Source: Trochalopteron elliotii (taxonomy: Eukaryota > Chordata > Aves > Passeriformes > Leiothrichidae). Taken from it: a DNA stretch of 64,000 bases. The stretch is taken from assembly GCA_024734555.1 (NCBI GenBank), contig JANPWX010000648.1:354465-418464 (forward strand). The letters are read 5' to 3'. A program made the position numbers and the translations under genes. Shown here piece by piece: positions 47,299 to 60,586 of this stretch. The notes under the pieces are model-generated. The model was not told the DNA's origin. It saw nothing but the letters and a program-made list of their open reading frames with translations, and did no database searches. Positions within the stretch are counted from its first letter, which is position 1. The number at the start of each line of letters is the position of its first letter.

Positions 47299-50200
47299 AT
47301 AGGTTGCTAATGGAAAAACTAAGCAGGTGTTTAACAAACACCAGGAAGGACCAAAATCCTGTTCAGGACAAGTCTTTTATGAGATGAAATTGCAACAGTA
47401 CAATTCAGAGCTTCCTATATAAGCATTTGACTTCAAATTCTACATTACATGAGAGAAACTTGTATTTTGACAGAATCTTCACTTATGCAGATGTGCCAGA
47501 CTGTTGGATTTAAAGCAGATTATGGATAGGGTCAAACAGCCCTTCCCATTTCAGTGGTCTCAGACACGAGGATTGAAGACACAAATGAAGGACTGTAAAT
47601 GGTAAAAATGAACATTCCACAGACCTGGATCTTTGGGACCCTGGAGGGAATCATCTACTTCTGCATTCCCACAGATTCCTGAGTCATCAGGTGTGTACAA
47701 AAATAGCTTTTATGGGAAAAGCAAAAGCCTCTCCAAATTATTTTTCTTAGCATTTCACAGACATCCCTAACCTTTTAGCTGAGATGATCCTCTATGTTTC
47801 ATCCCTTTTATGTTTTTTAATGAGGTGAAAGTGTTTTTCTAATTTAAAGACATTAAACTGCTTTCTTATTGCAGTTCTTCAGGTGTTAACTCTAGTTTAT
47901 TTTTCTGAAGTTTTGCTGATGCTTGTTTTCATCTAGGAGAAAAAGCACTTGGGAAGGCTCCTAAACTCAGGTAAAATTTACAATTACAAGAGACTACAAG
48001 GTAAAATTTTCAAAGAATGGACTTGTTAGCTCAGTTTTAGACAGGACAGTTGATGTGGCAAGTGAGAGTGGGACCAGGGAAAAAAGAATATTTCCTCAGG
48101 TCACCTGGAGCTCCCTTGGCCTATTCCATCCACAGACTCTAAGAAGTAAGGATTTTTTTAAAGAAATAAATAGCTCCCAATCTTAACAGTGAAGATATCT
48201 AATTAGCAAAGAAAAATCAATCGTGAAGAACAAGTTCTTCTGAAAACAGTCTTAAATCCTGAATGGTGTGTCATATCTCATTGGATCTCATCAGGGCTGC
48301 TAATGTTGTAACATTCTAAGTGGTAAGTAAGTATAACAGTAGATCTACATCAGAAAAATTCTACATTGAATCCTTTACTTGTTTTTCTCCCAGGAAAAGC
48401 AACAAAAAACTAAGTTTTCCAAATTGATAACCTTAGGGAGGATTTTTTCACTGAAAAATAAGCAAGTCTTCCAGCCTTCACCTTCCATAACATTGTTAAA
48501 GAAAGACCTGTCCAGAAACTGCATTTTCTGTGTCGTTTCTGTTTATTTTATGAGGGGCTCCTCTGATGTCCCATTAAAACTAAAATCTGAATTTGAGAGA
48601 CCTGAATGCTCTGCTGTGAAAATGCTGAGCCAGCCTTGTCTAGCAACCTTTGACATACAAAGAAGGCTGGTAATTGCCATTTTCATTTCTGAATGTTGTC
48701 AATGGCAGCAATTTTGATAGGATCTACTTTTAGATCTCACTGTAAAAGGCAGACAGTGTCAGGGAATAAATCAATTTTCTTCTCCTGTGCTTTTGGTTTA
48801 CACTCCTTCCCCTCAGCAAATGTCTAATTACCTTAGATAAATATCTGTAAACATGAGCCTTCCTCTCCACAATCCACCTTCTGGTTTACACCAAAGTGAA
48901 TAAGCTCAGTCTATTTACCATATTACTTAAAATAATGCTTTTAATGCTCTATGCAACTTCATGGTCTTTTACTAGGAGAAAAAAAGGCATGGAATTAAGG
49001 AATGATCACCTTTGATGGGTCTGGGTTCAATAACAGAGACTTCTCACCTATGAGTCTACAAAACGAAATGCCAGTAAACAGATTTGCAGAAGTGCATGAT
49101 CTGTTTTACAAGAGCATTAATTTTCATTTTTATCCTGTTTATCCTTCTGTGTAATAATGCCTCATTCCTGATTTGGAGAGGAGACCCATGCATTATCATT
49201 CAGAATGCCACAAAATTCAATTAAAGGCTGGCTGCAGCATCCCTTCTTGGTTTGTGAACGATTCCAGTGAGAAAAGCAGATGACTTTTTCCATCACAAAG
49301 CATTCCTGCTAATTTTAACAGAGCAGACAGCCTTAAGCTATGCAAGCCATCATTAAACAATAAAGAAACATTAACAAAATGGCTCAAGGGGTAGTCTCGT
49401 TCAGCCAGGGGTAAAACTATCTTTTGAACATTTTAGGGACCAAGGACATAAAATAGTGTCACAGATAATGTAATTCCACATCCTCCAGCCTCTGGAAGCC
49501 CAGCTTGCTCCTCCAGCTGGATCCAAACTGCCTGGCAATTCTGCTGTCTGTCAGTCAAGTGTCAGCACTACAACCATCTTTACCTCAGAGGTGTACAGGC
49601 ACCTGCCAGCTTGATGGAAGCAGTCTAGATATAGTGATGGGATGAAATGTTGATTCTGGTCCTCTCACATAATTATTATCATTTTTATTCTGCATGTTTC
49701 AGTTTGCTTTTCAGGATGAGCAGAAATTTCCAAGGCAAGTTTTAATTTCTCTTCTCTAGAAACTTAGAGATATCTGTAGGCACCTGGAAAATGCCTCACT
49801 TTCCCCCGCAAATATTTCATGAGAATTTTCTGACTTCTACCCACATAGTACATAGTCATGTTTTTAATTCCTTACTTCATCACTCGAGGGAGCGAGGCAC
49901 GGATTGAACGTTCTATCTAAAAAGGCTTTGACACATTTTGTTGAAGCCAAGACAATTCCGTTGAAGTATTATCATGATTTACTTGAGGTAAATCAGCAAA
50001 TAAATCATGTTGCCCCATAGGGCCACTCAGCTGAGCGTGTGTTTTATAAACACAGAGCCCTATAGCAGCAGCAATTGGCACATTTCCTTCAAGTCAGTGA
50101 GAGATTACACAGTAAGGCAGAGATACTTAGAGAGCTGCTGCTGGTGGTGTCTGAGCCCCTAGGCTTTGTTCAGGCAGCTCCAATCTGAATGGATCACTTC

Positions 50201-50453
50201 CTCACCAAAGGAAATAACAACAGCAAAATCTCTGGAGTGCAATGTGAAGTGTTTTCCATTAATGGCAACGTGAGTGTTATTGCCGAGCCCTGTTATGCCA
50301 GATGACTGTATGCAGCAGAAGGTAATTTAATTCACCAGAATTTTCCTTTGCTTCCCCCTCCAGGTTAAAAGTCTGATCAGATGCTGGCTCTACATACAAA
50401 AATCATTGAGTGACTGCAGCAGCTCCTGTGAGAGCACACAGGGCATCAGGCAG
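47299..50453. other. Unique non-coding DNA with a conserved-looking block
   Basis: No interspersed repeat recognised. 49870-50110 is unusual for the window, with several CpG dinucleotides close together (49883-49911) followed by AT-rich words; see findings. The 112-codon frame at 48379-48717 has no recognisable domains. Confidence 0.5.
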
Positions 50454-50861
50454 TGACGCTGTTTTACACCACAATGACACAGACTTCGACTTCGGAAGGC
50501 TGAAAATGACTCCTTTATTTTTGGGATGTATCTCCCTTTTATACTATTCTACACAGAGCAATTTGATTGGTGACACAAAGGCAAACCTCTTCACTCACAC
50601 TGGTCAGACCAGAGGGACATCAAGAAGAAGTCCCTCCTAGGAAAAGGAATGAATAACATAGTGCAGTTACAAAACCTCTTCTCTTGTTTACAGAAAATTC
50701 CCTGGGAAAAGAATTTCAGAAAACCAAAACATCTCAGGCACGAAATCAGGGCTACAAGGCAGCAGCTGGAACAAGCCCCTGCTGCTGGGGAAGCAAACAC
50801 TGGGGCTGTGGGTCCCCACTGCTCTCTCCAGCCCTTAGTTGGTGGGGGAAAGCAGGGCCCA
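50454..50861 (-). mobile_element. Solo LTR, family A, copy 2
   Basis: 408 bp. On the plus strand it starts TGACGCTGTTTTACA and ends AGGGCCCA. AGGCAG lies at 50448-50453 and again at 50863-50868, a 6-bp duplication offset by one base on the right. The minus strand carries TATAAAA (50537-50543) and AATAAA (50514-50519). It is the inverse of 3720-4135. The last 100 bases toward 50861 are much less alike between the copies. Confidence 0.85.
50514..50543 (-). promoter_or_regulatory. LTR core promoter and poly(A) signal, family A copy 2
   Basis: TATAAAA followed on the minus strand by AATAAA, with 17 bases between them. The corresponding TATA box in copy 1 is mutated, so only this copy keeps both signals intact. 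Confidence 0.65.
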
Positions 50862-50868
50862 GAGGCAG

Positions 50869-51420
50869 AAGGAAAAGCTAAGTACAGCTGGAGGCTGTTG
50901 TGCCCACTTTGTGTGTGCTGAGAATTGCCTGGCACTGGTGTGGCACATCCTGCAGTTACCACAGCCCTGTGGTGTCAGTGAGGCTGTTTATTCACACCAG
51001 GGTGTTCCTTGCACCAGTGGCCCCATCACCTGGCTCAGCACCTGCTCTGACCAGCTGCAGAAAAGGGAGGTTTTATCCCTCCCGAGGTCAGAGCAGCAGT
51101 TTCTCAAACTTTGCCCTGAATTCCCTCCTCTCCTGCCTTCTGCTCCCCTCAGGAGGGTGATGGGAGGCTTGGAGCCTTCCCCATGGTGGTCCAAACAGGT
51201 TATCAAACCCTGCCCAGAAGGACCCTTGGCCACAAAGACCCAAAAATCCTCTGAAGGGGACTACTTCTCATGCCTGTGCTCAGACAAACCCTGCCTACTC
51301 TGGTTTGAGACTGCCCATGCCCATTTGCTCAAAAGCTCCAAGCTCTGCCTGGTCACTGGCTAGGTGACAAACCCAAGAGCTGCCAGCAAAGGGCAAGGGG
51401 ACAGGGATTACACCAAGGCT
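50869..51420. other. GC-richer non-coding block, possible older LTR
   Basis: It adjoins the family A LTR and is clearly richer in G and C. On the minus strand a GGATAAAACC motif near 51072 precedes AATAAA near 50984 by about 85 bases, which would suit an LTR, and TGTCACCTAG near 51365 could be its start. I found no target duplication and no second copy, so this stays a suggestion. The 174-codon plus frame here (50839-51363) has no family match. Confidence 0.3.
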
Positions 51421-54400
51421 GGTGCTATTTCTTCTGCTTTGGCCTGCACCTGAGATGAACTTTTTTTTTTTCTCATCTGCTGCAAACTTTCAAATCCCTA
51501 AGGTTGGGTTTCTGGAAGGAGAAACCTCTGAGAGTGTGAGTGCCTACAGAAACATGCTGAGATATGAAATCTAGCTGCTAGGAATGATTTGAATTGTGTG
51601 TGAGGTCTTTGATGCTTCATCCAAGCTTCTTGTTTGAACTTTACCTGGCATGTGGTGAATACTTTGGACACATTCAACTACCTGGGTCTGAAAGCATTTT
51701 GAAGAGCAGGAGTAAATATTCAGAAGCAAGGGATTAGGTCAAGCCAGCTTTGTTATTTCAGTGGATTAAAATTCAAGGGTAGGGTCCTTCTTTCCCCAAG
51801 TATTGAGCTAAAATATTCTTGACTACTTTCAGAAGAGATCCAAATCCTTTAAATTACAGGTAGGAATAGATGAACAAAAGTGTTTTCACCTGTGCACAGT
51901 TGAAAGCTAAAAGGGATCTTCAGCAGCATACACTTTCTCCCTGTCTTGATCAGGAGCTTCAGATGAGAATTCAAAGGCTACTTTTCAAGGCTTTCCTCAT
52001 ATGTCTGTGTGTGCGTGTGTGTGTCTTTTGGAGTGGATTAATCTCTGTTAGTTTTATTTTAGCTTTTATTTTTTATTAATTTTTTTTTTAGATTTTATCA
52101 GCTCCATTGGACCTTATGAAACTTCCCTGGGAGGAGTTGATTTCTGATTTACATTCAGCTCTTGTCTGTGTTATCAAAAAAACCTCCTGATGGACCCTCC
52201 ACACTCCTGCAGTCTTTCAGAGAGATCCAGTGACTGTCACCAGTCACTGGCAGCTGGAGATCCTGCTGAGGGCAGCTCCCAGGATCCCACCCAAAGCTCA
52301 CAGGATGACTGGACATGCACAATCAGTTCTGAAGTGGGACCTGACATTTTCCAAAAAGACTTAAGCTACTTGGGATTTCTCTGGGGTAATCCCTGTACAT
52401 GATCTGGGACACCTGCACTGAGTACATCTGCTCTGATAAACACTTCCTAAAATGGCAGATTTCAGAATAATTCTAAGTTATGTATTTGGATAGCTACTTC
52501 ACAAGCTGTTTGAGAAATTGTAATGAAAACTAATTTTTTTTAAAAAGTAAGTACATGCCTGTGTGTTTTGGAGCTCTGGTTTGGAAGCAGAGCTGATTGC
52601 TAAAGTTTCTGGATAACATAAATACTCCTTCAATTTCTTTGCAATTTTGAAGCTACTGCAACTCCAGTGAAAGTTCCTACTGTTATTTCTCCTCTCTTAA
52701 CCTAATTAACAAACTGAAAATTTATGTAGTCCTAAATGAAATTGCTTTCTTCTAAGCACTGCAGGAGTTATTGCTCATGTACCTTTTAAAGCTTGGGTGC
52801 CACTGCCAAGGCTCTCCAGGAAAGGGGCACTGGGATTAGATTGCCTATCTGAGATCACGCTCACAAATGGTGCAAACTGCTAACATGAACTCAGGACGGG
52901 ATCACCCTGATCCATTCTTATTATTTGAAATGTTGAGTGGTTAATTTTAGCATATTTGCCTGCTGAACATTTAGAAAAGCCTTGGTTTAGGTAAATTTTT
53001 AAAGAACAATGAAAAAAAAGCTATCCCGAGCTATGGTTTTCATTTCATAAAAACGTTAAGAACTCTTTTAATTAAATTATTGAAAAACAAAATAAAATTG
53101 CTTAAACTGGGAGGAATACTTTTTTCCTTGGACATGATTTTTCAACAGTGAATTTTTCAACAGAGTTATGTTAAACCAGGATTACTTGCTAACAAGAACC
53201 TGCCATCACTTTTAGAGTGATGTTCTAGGGTATTACTAGTACTGTGCTAATAGCTTCACAAGCAGTTAGCTTCTCAAAAACAGATTTAACACATTTCCAA
53301 ACAGAAAATGTGTGTATTATTTTGTGGCTTAAATCTGTTTTATCATGCTATCACTTCCAAAATACTGAAGGTATAAAATGGTTTATAGTCCAAAAGATAA
53401 ACCAGCACAAGCTGCTATGTTGGAATATAAGAAAGGATCTGAGGAAGTGCTAAAAGCATTATTACAGCTACAGAATGGACTCGTAAATCTTTTATGCAAC
53501 TTGATCAGTTCCCCTTGGAACCACACTGTATTGTTTTCATAAATAAACACCCAAAGTTGCTGTGCACAGTGTTTCTGGGCTATCACACACTGCTTTTGTG
53601 CCTTAACAGGGTTTGTGCTAAATTATAAACTGCAAACATTCCCATGAAAATCTCTTGTTTCCAGCACACTGCCTGTGGATGCAGGCCACCCTTCCTGACA
53701 ACCAGCAGAGCCCTCACCTCCACTCTGCCCACTCCATGAAGTGCTGCAGCCCCACTGGGAGGAGCAGCCCAGCCACAGACTGGTTTCCTGACCTTGAATT
53801 TGTCCATGGTAATGAGATTTAGTGGATAATTCCTCTTCTGCATTAGTTTCTTTTTACAGGGAGAAGCAGTAGAGAATGACCCTCCATTTTTACCTGCTCT
53901 ACCATTACAGCTCCAAAACCTCCACACACTGGCCTGTCTTTGCCTGAATTAAAGGCATCCAGCTCCCTGGGTTATTGCTCAGGATTGTCAGCCTGGCAAA
54001 TTAAGTTTGCATTTGCCCATTTTCAGTAGAATAGTTCAACCTTATGCTAGACTATGATTTTCCAGCTCATTTTTAAAGTGGAATGCTCTTCAGAAGATCA
54101 TCTGTCCTGCACTGGCTACAGCTCAGTGATTTAAGAAGCACAAAGCTCTGCATCCTGCAGACTGCAGCCCCCAAAATGCCCTTGTTGTCCCAACTCTTCA
54201 TACTTGTGTCACACTCACCCTCCTCCCCACTCAGGAAGATTGCAAAGATACCTGACAGAGAAAACACAGCTTGTCCAGAGTATTCCAATGCCTTGGTTGC
54301 AGCTCATTTTGTGTGCTCCCCAGTAAACTACAATCTGAGATTGTTAAACTCTAAGCACTGCTGTTGATAAAAATAAAATTAAAAAAAAAAAGAAGAGAAA

Positions 54401-56361
54401 AGAAAAAGCTAACAACTGTGTGAAGATGTGGAAGATGTGAAGATGCATTCTGGAGAACAGTGTGAAATGAAATCACACAAAGGTAGTTTCAGAAATAAGG
54501 ACTCTTGAAAGGAATTATTGGAGAGTCTGTGGAGTCCAAGACACATAAAAAGCATCTAGACTATAAATATTGAAAATCTTTTGGTAAGAGAACAAAACAT
54601 TTCAAGTCCTCCACAGGAAAGAATGGAAATCTGTGCAGTATAATTGTGCATTTTATAATTCTGAATTAGTGACAGAAAGGTAAAAAGGGAAAATTAATGT
54701 AGTTATCTTTTCAGGGCACTGATGAGAGGTATTCTTTAAATCTTCTTCCATGAGTCAGGATACAATGTTGAAGTCAAGTAAGACAAAACCATCTGCAGCT
54801 CACCATTGTGCAGAAAGTGTTTCAGTCTAGGGAATAGGACAATTTAGCCCATCATCTTTTTCCAGAAGAGAAGATCCATGGCTGTCTACTATAGACCACT
54901 TGGTACACAGATGGTGGTACCTCAGAGAACGAGATGTGAACAAATGGAAGGTTTGGCAATTTTGAGAAAAACATCTGTATAAGCTCTGAATGAACACTAG
55001 CCTTGCTGCCATGGAGTGGCAATAATCTCAGCATGAAGCAGCAAATAATTTGTCCCAGAATTGTTTATATTTCTTAGCCTAAAGCAGAAATACCAGTCTC
55101 CACCCCTGAAATGCCTCCAGGCTGTTCTGTTGGCCAGAGTACAAGGACAGCTTGGAGAGAGAGAGGGAAGAACTGTCAGTGCATGAGGATCAGCTGAGAC
55201 TGAGGCCCTGCTGTGCTGGGATCCAGACGTTCATGGAAAAGTTCCTGCTCTTCTCTGAGCCTCCTGCTGTTTACACAGAAAGGATCATTATCTGTGTCTT
55301 GCAGAGGAATCAAGAGGTTTGCTGTGAGTGTCTGGTGGACTTGAGCCAGAAACTGAATACAAAGGCCTGAAAGTTGAACTTCAATTGCCTAAAACCCAGA
55401 GCCATCCAGAACAGGCCAGTGGATGGATCACAGGACTTGTGACAGAGCTGTGCTGGTCTGAAAAGGCAGCTGAAGGAACATCTGCAGTGACATTTGTGCA
55501 GCTGAGTCCCAGCCTTGCATTGGGGCCCTTTATATTTTTCCCTCAACAGATGAGAGTTAAAGAGATACTCTCAAATCTGATTTCATGTGTCCACAGGTTA
55601 CAGGTACAACCTCTGTTCCTTGAGAACTAATCCAATGGTTCTACACCTCCACCAACCACAGCAGGAATCTGCAGGAATTCAGACACAAAGCAGAAGCAGT
55701 TTCTATTGTGCCATAGTTTGAACCACTTCTGAGCACACAAGGGACAAGATAGAAGAAATGAGCAGCCATTTAAAGCATGTGCTGCTGTTAAGGCTCATGA
55801 GGCCTACCCATGTAGCAACTCTTAAGGATATAGTATAAAGTGGACTTGAAAAATAACACTGGATATTTCCTTCCCCTGTGTGCCACAAAAAGTAAAGTTC
55901 ATGAAGAGTCTTGCACTAGAAGCCATGCAAAAATGCATTGCTGCTGTCTTATCACACAAAGGATTCCTTCGTAAGGAAATGAAAGAGAAATAAAATCTTT
56001 TGCCCCACAGCCAAAAGAAAAATCCTGTATGAGTAGAAAGAAAACACTGAAAGAATAAAAGTGGATATACAGGAGCAACCATTGCATCTGCCTATGCCCA
56101 CTGACAAGGAATAATTTAAAGACCTATGGGGGTGCTGAATCTGAGGTCACTTTTGTTGATATCTGTTGAAAATCACTGTTACACAACTCATACCCCAGCA
56201 CAGAAAGATGTCAGAAAGGAGCAGGAAAAATACAGCTTGGAAAGATTTGTCTTCACAGATGGTCTAAATTGTACCACAGAGCACAGACTGTGTTTTCTCC
56301 TACAGCATTTTGCAAGTTGTGCATCCTGTATTCCCAACTACAGAACTAGGAGATGAATCCT
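51421..56361. other. Unique non-coding DNA
   Basis: No clear interspersed repeat. A short GTGTGCGTGTGTGTG tract lies near 52008. At 54366-54410 an A-rich run containing AATAAAA follows a 94-codon frame (54083-54367), but no bracketing duplication was found. The 114-codon minus frame (53583-53927) and 100-codon plus frame (55328-55630) are unrecognised. Confidence 0.5.
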
Positions 56362-56692
56362 TGTTGCAGCAACCCTCTTATTTGAGGGTAAAAATGAGCT
56401 GAGACACAACTTCTTGTTAAACACAGCATAAAAAGGGTCCCGGTTTATTCCTTTTCATGGCTGTCATCTTAAATCCAATTATCCACTGACTCTGGCTGCA
56501 GCAAGCTCCTGCTGTGGGTTTCCCTTGGAGCTCCTGACTGCTGGCTATTTCCTGCTGAACTATGACTGCAGGGCTCAGTTTTCAGTCTCTGACTGCAGGC
56601 TTTTACCCAGCTAGACTGTGACTGCAGGTTCCAACAACAGGCTCCAACTGCAGACCCATACTGACCTCACAGCAGTGATTCTCTCTCCCCAG
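56362..56692 (-). other. Possible LTR-like repeat with degenerate GACTGCAGG units
   Basis: The minus strand has AATAAA at 56444-56449. Between 56487 and 56660 the word CTGACTGCAGG or close variants recurs at irregular 25-40 base spacing (56562, 56598, 56627, 56646), so the block is a decayed minisatellite. Weak flanking matches (AATCCT and GATCCT) do not settle the borders. It may be an LTR or simply a local tandem duplication. Confidence 0.35.
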
Positions 56693-59600
56693 GATCCTTC
56701 TTCATCATCCTCTCATTCCGTCTTCCTCAAGGTTCCTCCTCCTTCATGATTGTCCTACAGATCCTGAAATAATTTCTTAGTGCAGAGTCAGAAAATATAA
56801 AACTAGTGAATGAGCCTTGACTCAACATGACTCTCTCAAACCAGACCTTATGCCAGGACGAGCTAAGATCCATCAGTTCTGATGTGACATTGCAGATATC
56901 ACAGGAAACAAACACTGAAGGAGTGGATATATTGGTCAGTGCTCATCAGGGTCAGCTGACAGCTTTTTACTGAGACAGATGTGATGATTTAGGTTGGGTA
57001 CATTCAGTTCTGTTTTGAAAAAAATGAGCCTGCATTGCAGCTACATGAAGGCTCATGAAGCCAGCAAAGTGTGAGGGATTACAAGGCTTTTTTAAGGACA
57101 CCACACATATTGAAAAGCACCTTGCAAAATCTATGCCACCCTTCATGGTCCTCCACAGACTCATTCAGCTTTCCTCATGGACCTTTCTTTTGCTCACAGA
57201 TCACCTTCAGGATTCATATTTACTTCCTCTGCATTGATTTTATCCATGAAGGGGTATGGCTGCCTTCAGCAGCTGGTCTCTCTCCTCTTGCTCAGCTGAA
57301 TTCTTGGTATGTTCACATTCCAATGTCATGCATTACGTCTACTTTGATTGTCTACTGGTCAGAAGTAGTTTTATCCACAATCCTGTGAATGTAGCGACTC
57401 TCACCAGCTTAGGAAAAGAAGAGCAGAATTTATTAGTACCTTTTCAGTAACCCATAAAAATTCCCTTGGCTTTTGTTTGTGTGGCTCCTCCTGGAAAGTG
57501 GAGGGCATGAGAGAAAGTTAGAGCCAGTCCATAGTCTACTATAAAAATTTACTTTAATGGGGAAAATAATGTTGCTTACAAACCAAGGAAGCTGCACTGC
57601 ATGGGAAATAGAGCATGAAAAGAATTTGTGCTATGATGTCAAGATTAGAGAGAATAAACTACATGAATTAGCAAGTGGAATGCAAATATTGTACATTCAA
57701 GTGTAACTTCAGTGTAATATCAGAGATGTGAGTTCATAAGGAATTAAAGCTTCTCTAAAATAGTATTCAAACTGCTGGTCTCTGCAGACTGGAGCCCATC
57801 ACTGTGGCTTAGGTGGCCCCAGCCTTCACTGGGCTAGAGCTGATGTTTTCTCCTTACTCTTTTTTATCAGTATTTATTGCATGAAATTAGAGATTTTGTT
57901 TATGCAGATACATTGCATTTAGGTCAGTGACTTGCTTACAAGAACACATGGAGGTGGACACATACAAGATTTGGACAGAGATGGTAGCAGCAAAGCAAAG
58001 CTAAACCACAGGTCCTTCTGGAGAGGTGAGGGCTGAGCAGCTCATCTGTGAGAGGGGAGAGTGCCAATGAGCACCAGCTCGGCTGCTCTGTGTGCCAGGT
58101 GGGGCAGGAACTACAGACTGCACATCCAGTCTTCTCCAGTTCTCTCTGCACTGCCTCAGAGGAGGAAGGAACAGGGCATTTTTAATAGAGATGGATTTTT
58201 CTAATGCACTATTATTTATTTTAAAGAGTCCAAGGCCACCTTGCCTCTGAATGTGGAACCCAGAGTTGTATATATCACAGTGCACTTACAATAAAACAAC
58301 TATTTAAATGATTTACTGAATCAGGGTCATGACATACTAAAGGCTTCCCATAACCCAAGGGGCTGGACTAAGAACCTCCTGAATATAGACAAGAAAAATA
58401 AGTTTTCATATGTAAAAAAAACATTTTAAAGGCTTTACATGTGTTATGGGCTTGGAGGAAGAAGTATTTCAAAATAAGAGCAAATGTTCAGTTTCCTTCA
58501 ATTCTGCATGAACAGAGCCTGTCTTTCTAAAGAACAGGCTCCAGGTCTCAGCTTCTCTGTGCCATTCCTGTCCAGTGGTAAATTTAAGGATGATCATCAT
58601 TACCTCCTGGTTGCCAGGCTCTCTGCTTGTGAGCTCCAGACTTGAATACAAAAATGAGAGGTTTAGGGCTCACACCATGTAATTCCTTCCTATTTTCCCC
58701 TAATTTGTTGGTTTAATGCCACAGAAATTGTCTTCTCTCACCCTTATTACTTGCCCTTTCCCCCATAAATGGTGTAGTTGCAGTGCAGTGACTGCACTTG
58801 TCTCAACAGCTGCCTTCTGTGCGCATTGTGCTTCTCTACTTGACCCAAAATCATCTCAGTACTTCATTTTTGGAGGCGTTTCATTGCTTTTCCTTAAGGA
58901 AATTAATTCCTTCCTTGTAGAAGAAAGCCAGCTTCTGCTTTCCACTTGAGTACTTTTTTTGGGCAGAGAGGGGAGGAGGAATGAAGTGGGTGATTTGGGT
59001 TTTTAAATCAATGAACTGCCAAACTACAGTGCTAGTGCAAAAGGGCAAGTATGTAATTTTCTCAGTAGCAAATATAGCTACATGTATCTAAATCTGAGAC
59101 ATTCATCAGCTCCTTTATAGGATAAGACAGGGCTCAGAAATGATTTTCTGTTTAAGTACGTAAGATCAAACATGTTTGTCATTTTAGCCTTCTCTTTATT
59201 CTATCTGATTTCAAGATCTTCAGACAGACTCTCTTTAGATGTCATTGCTTCAAGCTTCTGCTTTTATCACATTAACCACTCTTCATGAGCTTTTACACAT
59301 CAAAATGTATTTAGATACATTGTTGAAGAGAGCGTACTTGTGAAGACTTCAATAAAAAGTTAGAGAATCTGTGCCTGAAACTTTGTACAAACACACTTGG
59401 AGGAAATAAAAACATTCAAACAAAAATGAAACCCCAAACACAAATCCACAATGCTCCACAAACATTTTGTTTCTTCAAGGAGAAAAAAGATGTTTTCCTT
59501 ATGTTTGAATACAGCTTTGTGTGCAAAACCCCAGACATGGTGAGCCACCTCGTGCTTGTCAGATCCTTGCCTTTGCAGAGCTCAGTACTTCTGTGGTTTT

Positions 59601-59953
59601 GAATTATTTTCCTTTTCTGTGAGGCAGAGTGTTACACCAAACTATGCAATTAGGAAGACCTGCATTTTCTAATGAATTGTCTAGAACTTTACTGAGCCAC
59701 ATCTTCAGGTATGTGTGGATCCTGCTTCCATTTAATTTTTTGACTAGAGAAAATTCCTCCCAGCTAGTAGAAAGGCCTGGGATTTGCTCTGCAATAACTG
59801 AGGTAAGACTTAGCCCTTGTAGAGTCCTGTGGCCATTTCCTCACTGGTTGCCATCAGTTTTGCAATTAACACCACTGAATGTGAGACAGTAACAAAACAT
59901 GCACAACATTGAAGCTCCCTCACCCCTCACACATGCAGGGTTGGACTCACCTC
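56693..59953. other. Unique non-coding DNA
   Basis: No repeat family recognised. Open frames up to 105 codons (57071-57388) have no recognisable content. The stretch is AT-rich around 57540-57760 and 58180-58320. Confidence 0.5.
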
Positions 59954-60586
59954 TGTCTTGGTTTGCAAAGACAGGTGTCTGCTAAGGAGGGCAGGACCCT
60001 CCCTTGGAATGGAAAATGTCAATCCCCTCCCTCTGAATTATTACAGTTTTGAAATTAAGGGGCTCTCAGGAAAAGATAAGGGAATAGGAATAACAGTTCT
60101 TTACTAGGAAAATTAAAATAAAAATGTAATAGTACAAAGCAAACCAACAAAAAAAAAAAAAATCCCAACAAAACCACTGACACAGTCAGAACACGACCTG
60201 ACACCCTGTTGGTCAGGGTGTTGGTGTCAGTCCAGTTAAGTCCTCCTGCAGTGCCAGCTGTGGTTCTGTTGGAGCAGAGATGATCCTGTAGAAGGGTCCA
60301 GTGGTGCTGAGATGGGTCTGGGCTCCCTCTGGCAATCCAGTGCACACAGGCTGTGCTGCTGTTCTGGATCCCAGCTTTGATCCAGGTGGGAATGCTGGGC
60401 TCCTCCCCTGGGTGGGATGATGGAATTGTCTCAGCCCTGCAGTGAGCCTGGATGGCCCATGGACAGCAGAGATCCCCTGGGGGGAGGATGGGTCCTGGAA
60501 GGGATAAAGAACACTGCCCCAGCTGGTTTAACAGCTGCTGATAGAATACACACTGCTGGTTACATCTTGCATTGCAGCCTAAGACA
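59954..60586. mobile_element. Solo LTR, family E, copy 2 (inverted relative to copy 1)
   Basis: 633 bp with the inverted ends TGTCTTGG and CTAAGACA. A perfect 5-bp target duplication ACCTC lies at 59949-59953 and 60587-60591. It matches the reverse complement of 42194-42818 over its full length. An A13 run lies at 60151-60163. The 291-codon minus-strand frame at 60055-60930, the longest gap-free frame in the window, is about 60% LTR and the rest flank. It is judged non-genic. Confidence 0.95.

Noticed and set aside
54083..54410. Processed pseudogene: 94-codon frame, AATAAA and A-rich run
   Set aside because: The A-rich run is interrupted by G, the frame is unrecognised, and I could find no flanking target duplication.
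57420..57560. LTR or promoter suggested by TATAAA and AATAAA motifs
   Set aside because: The motifs lie on opposite strands in an order that does not fit an LTR, and no terminal repeats or duplications were found.
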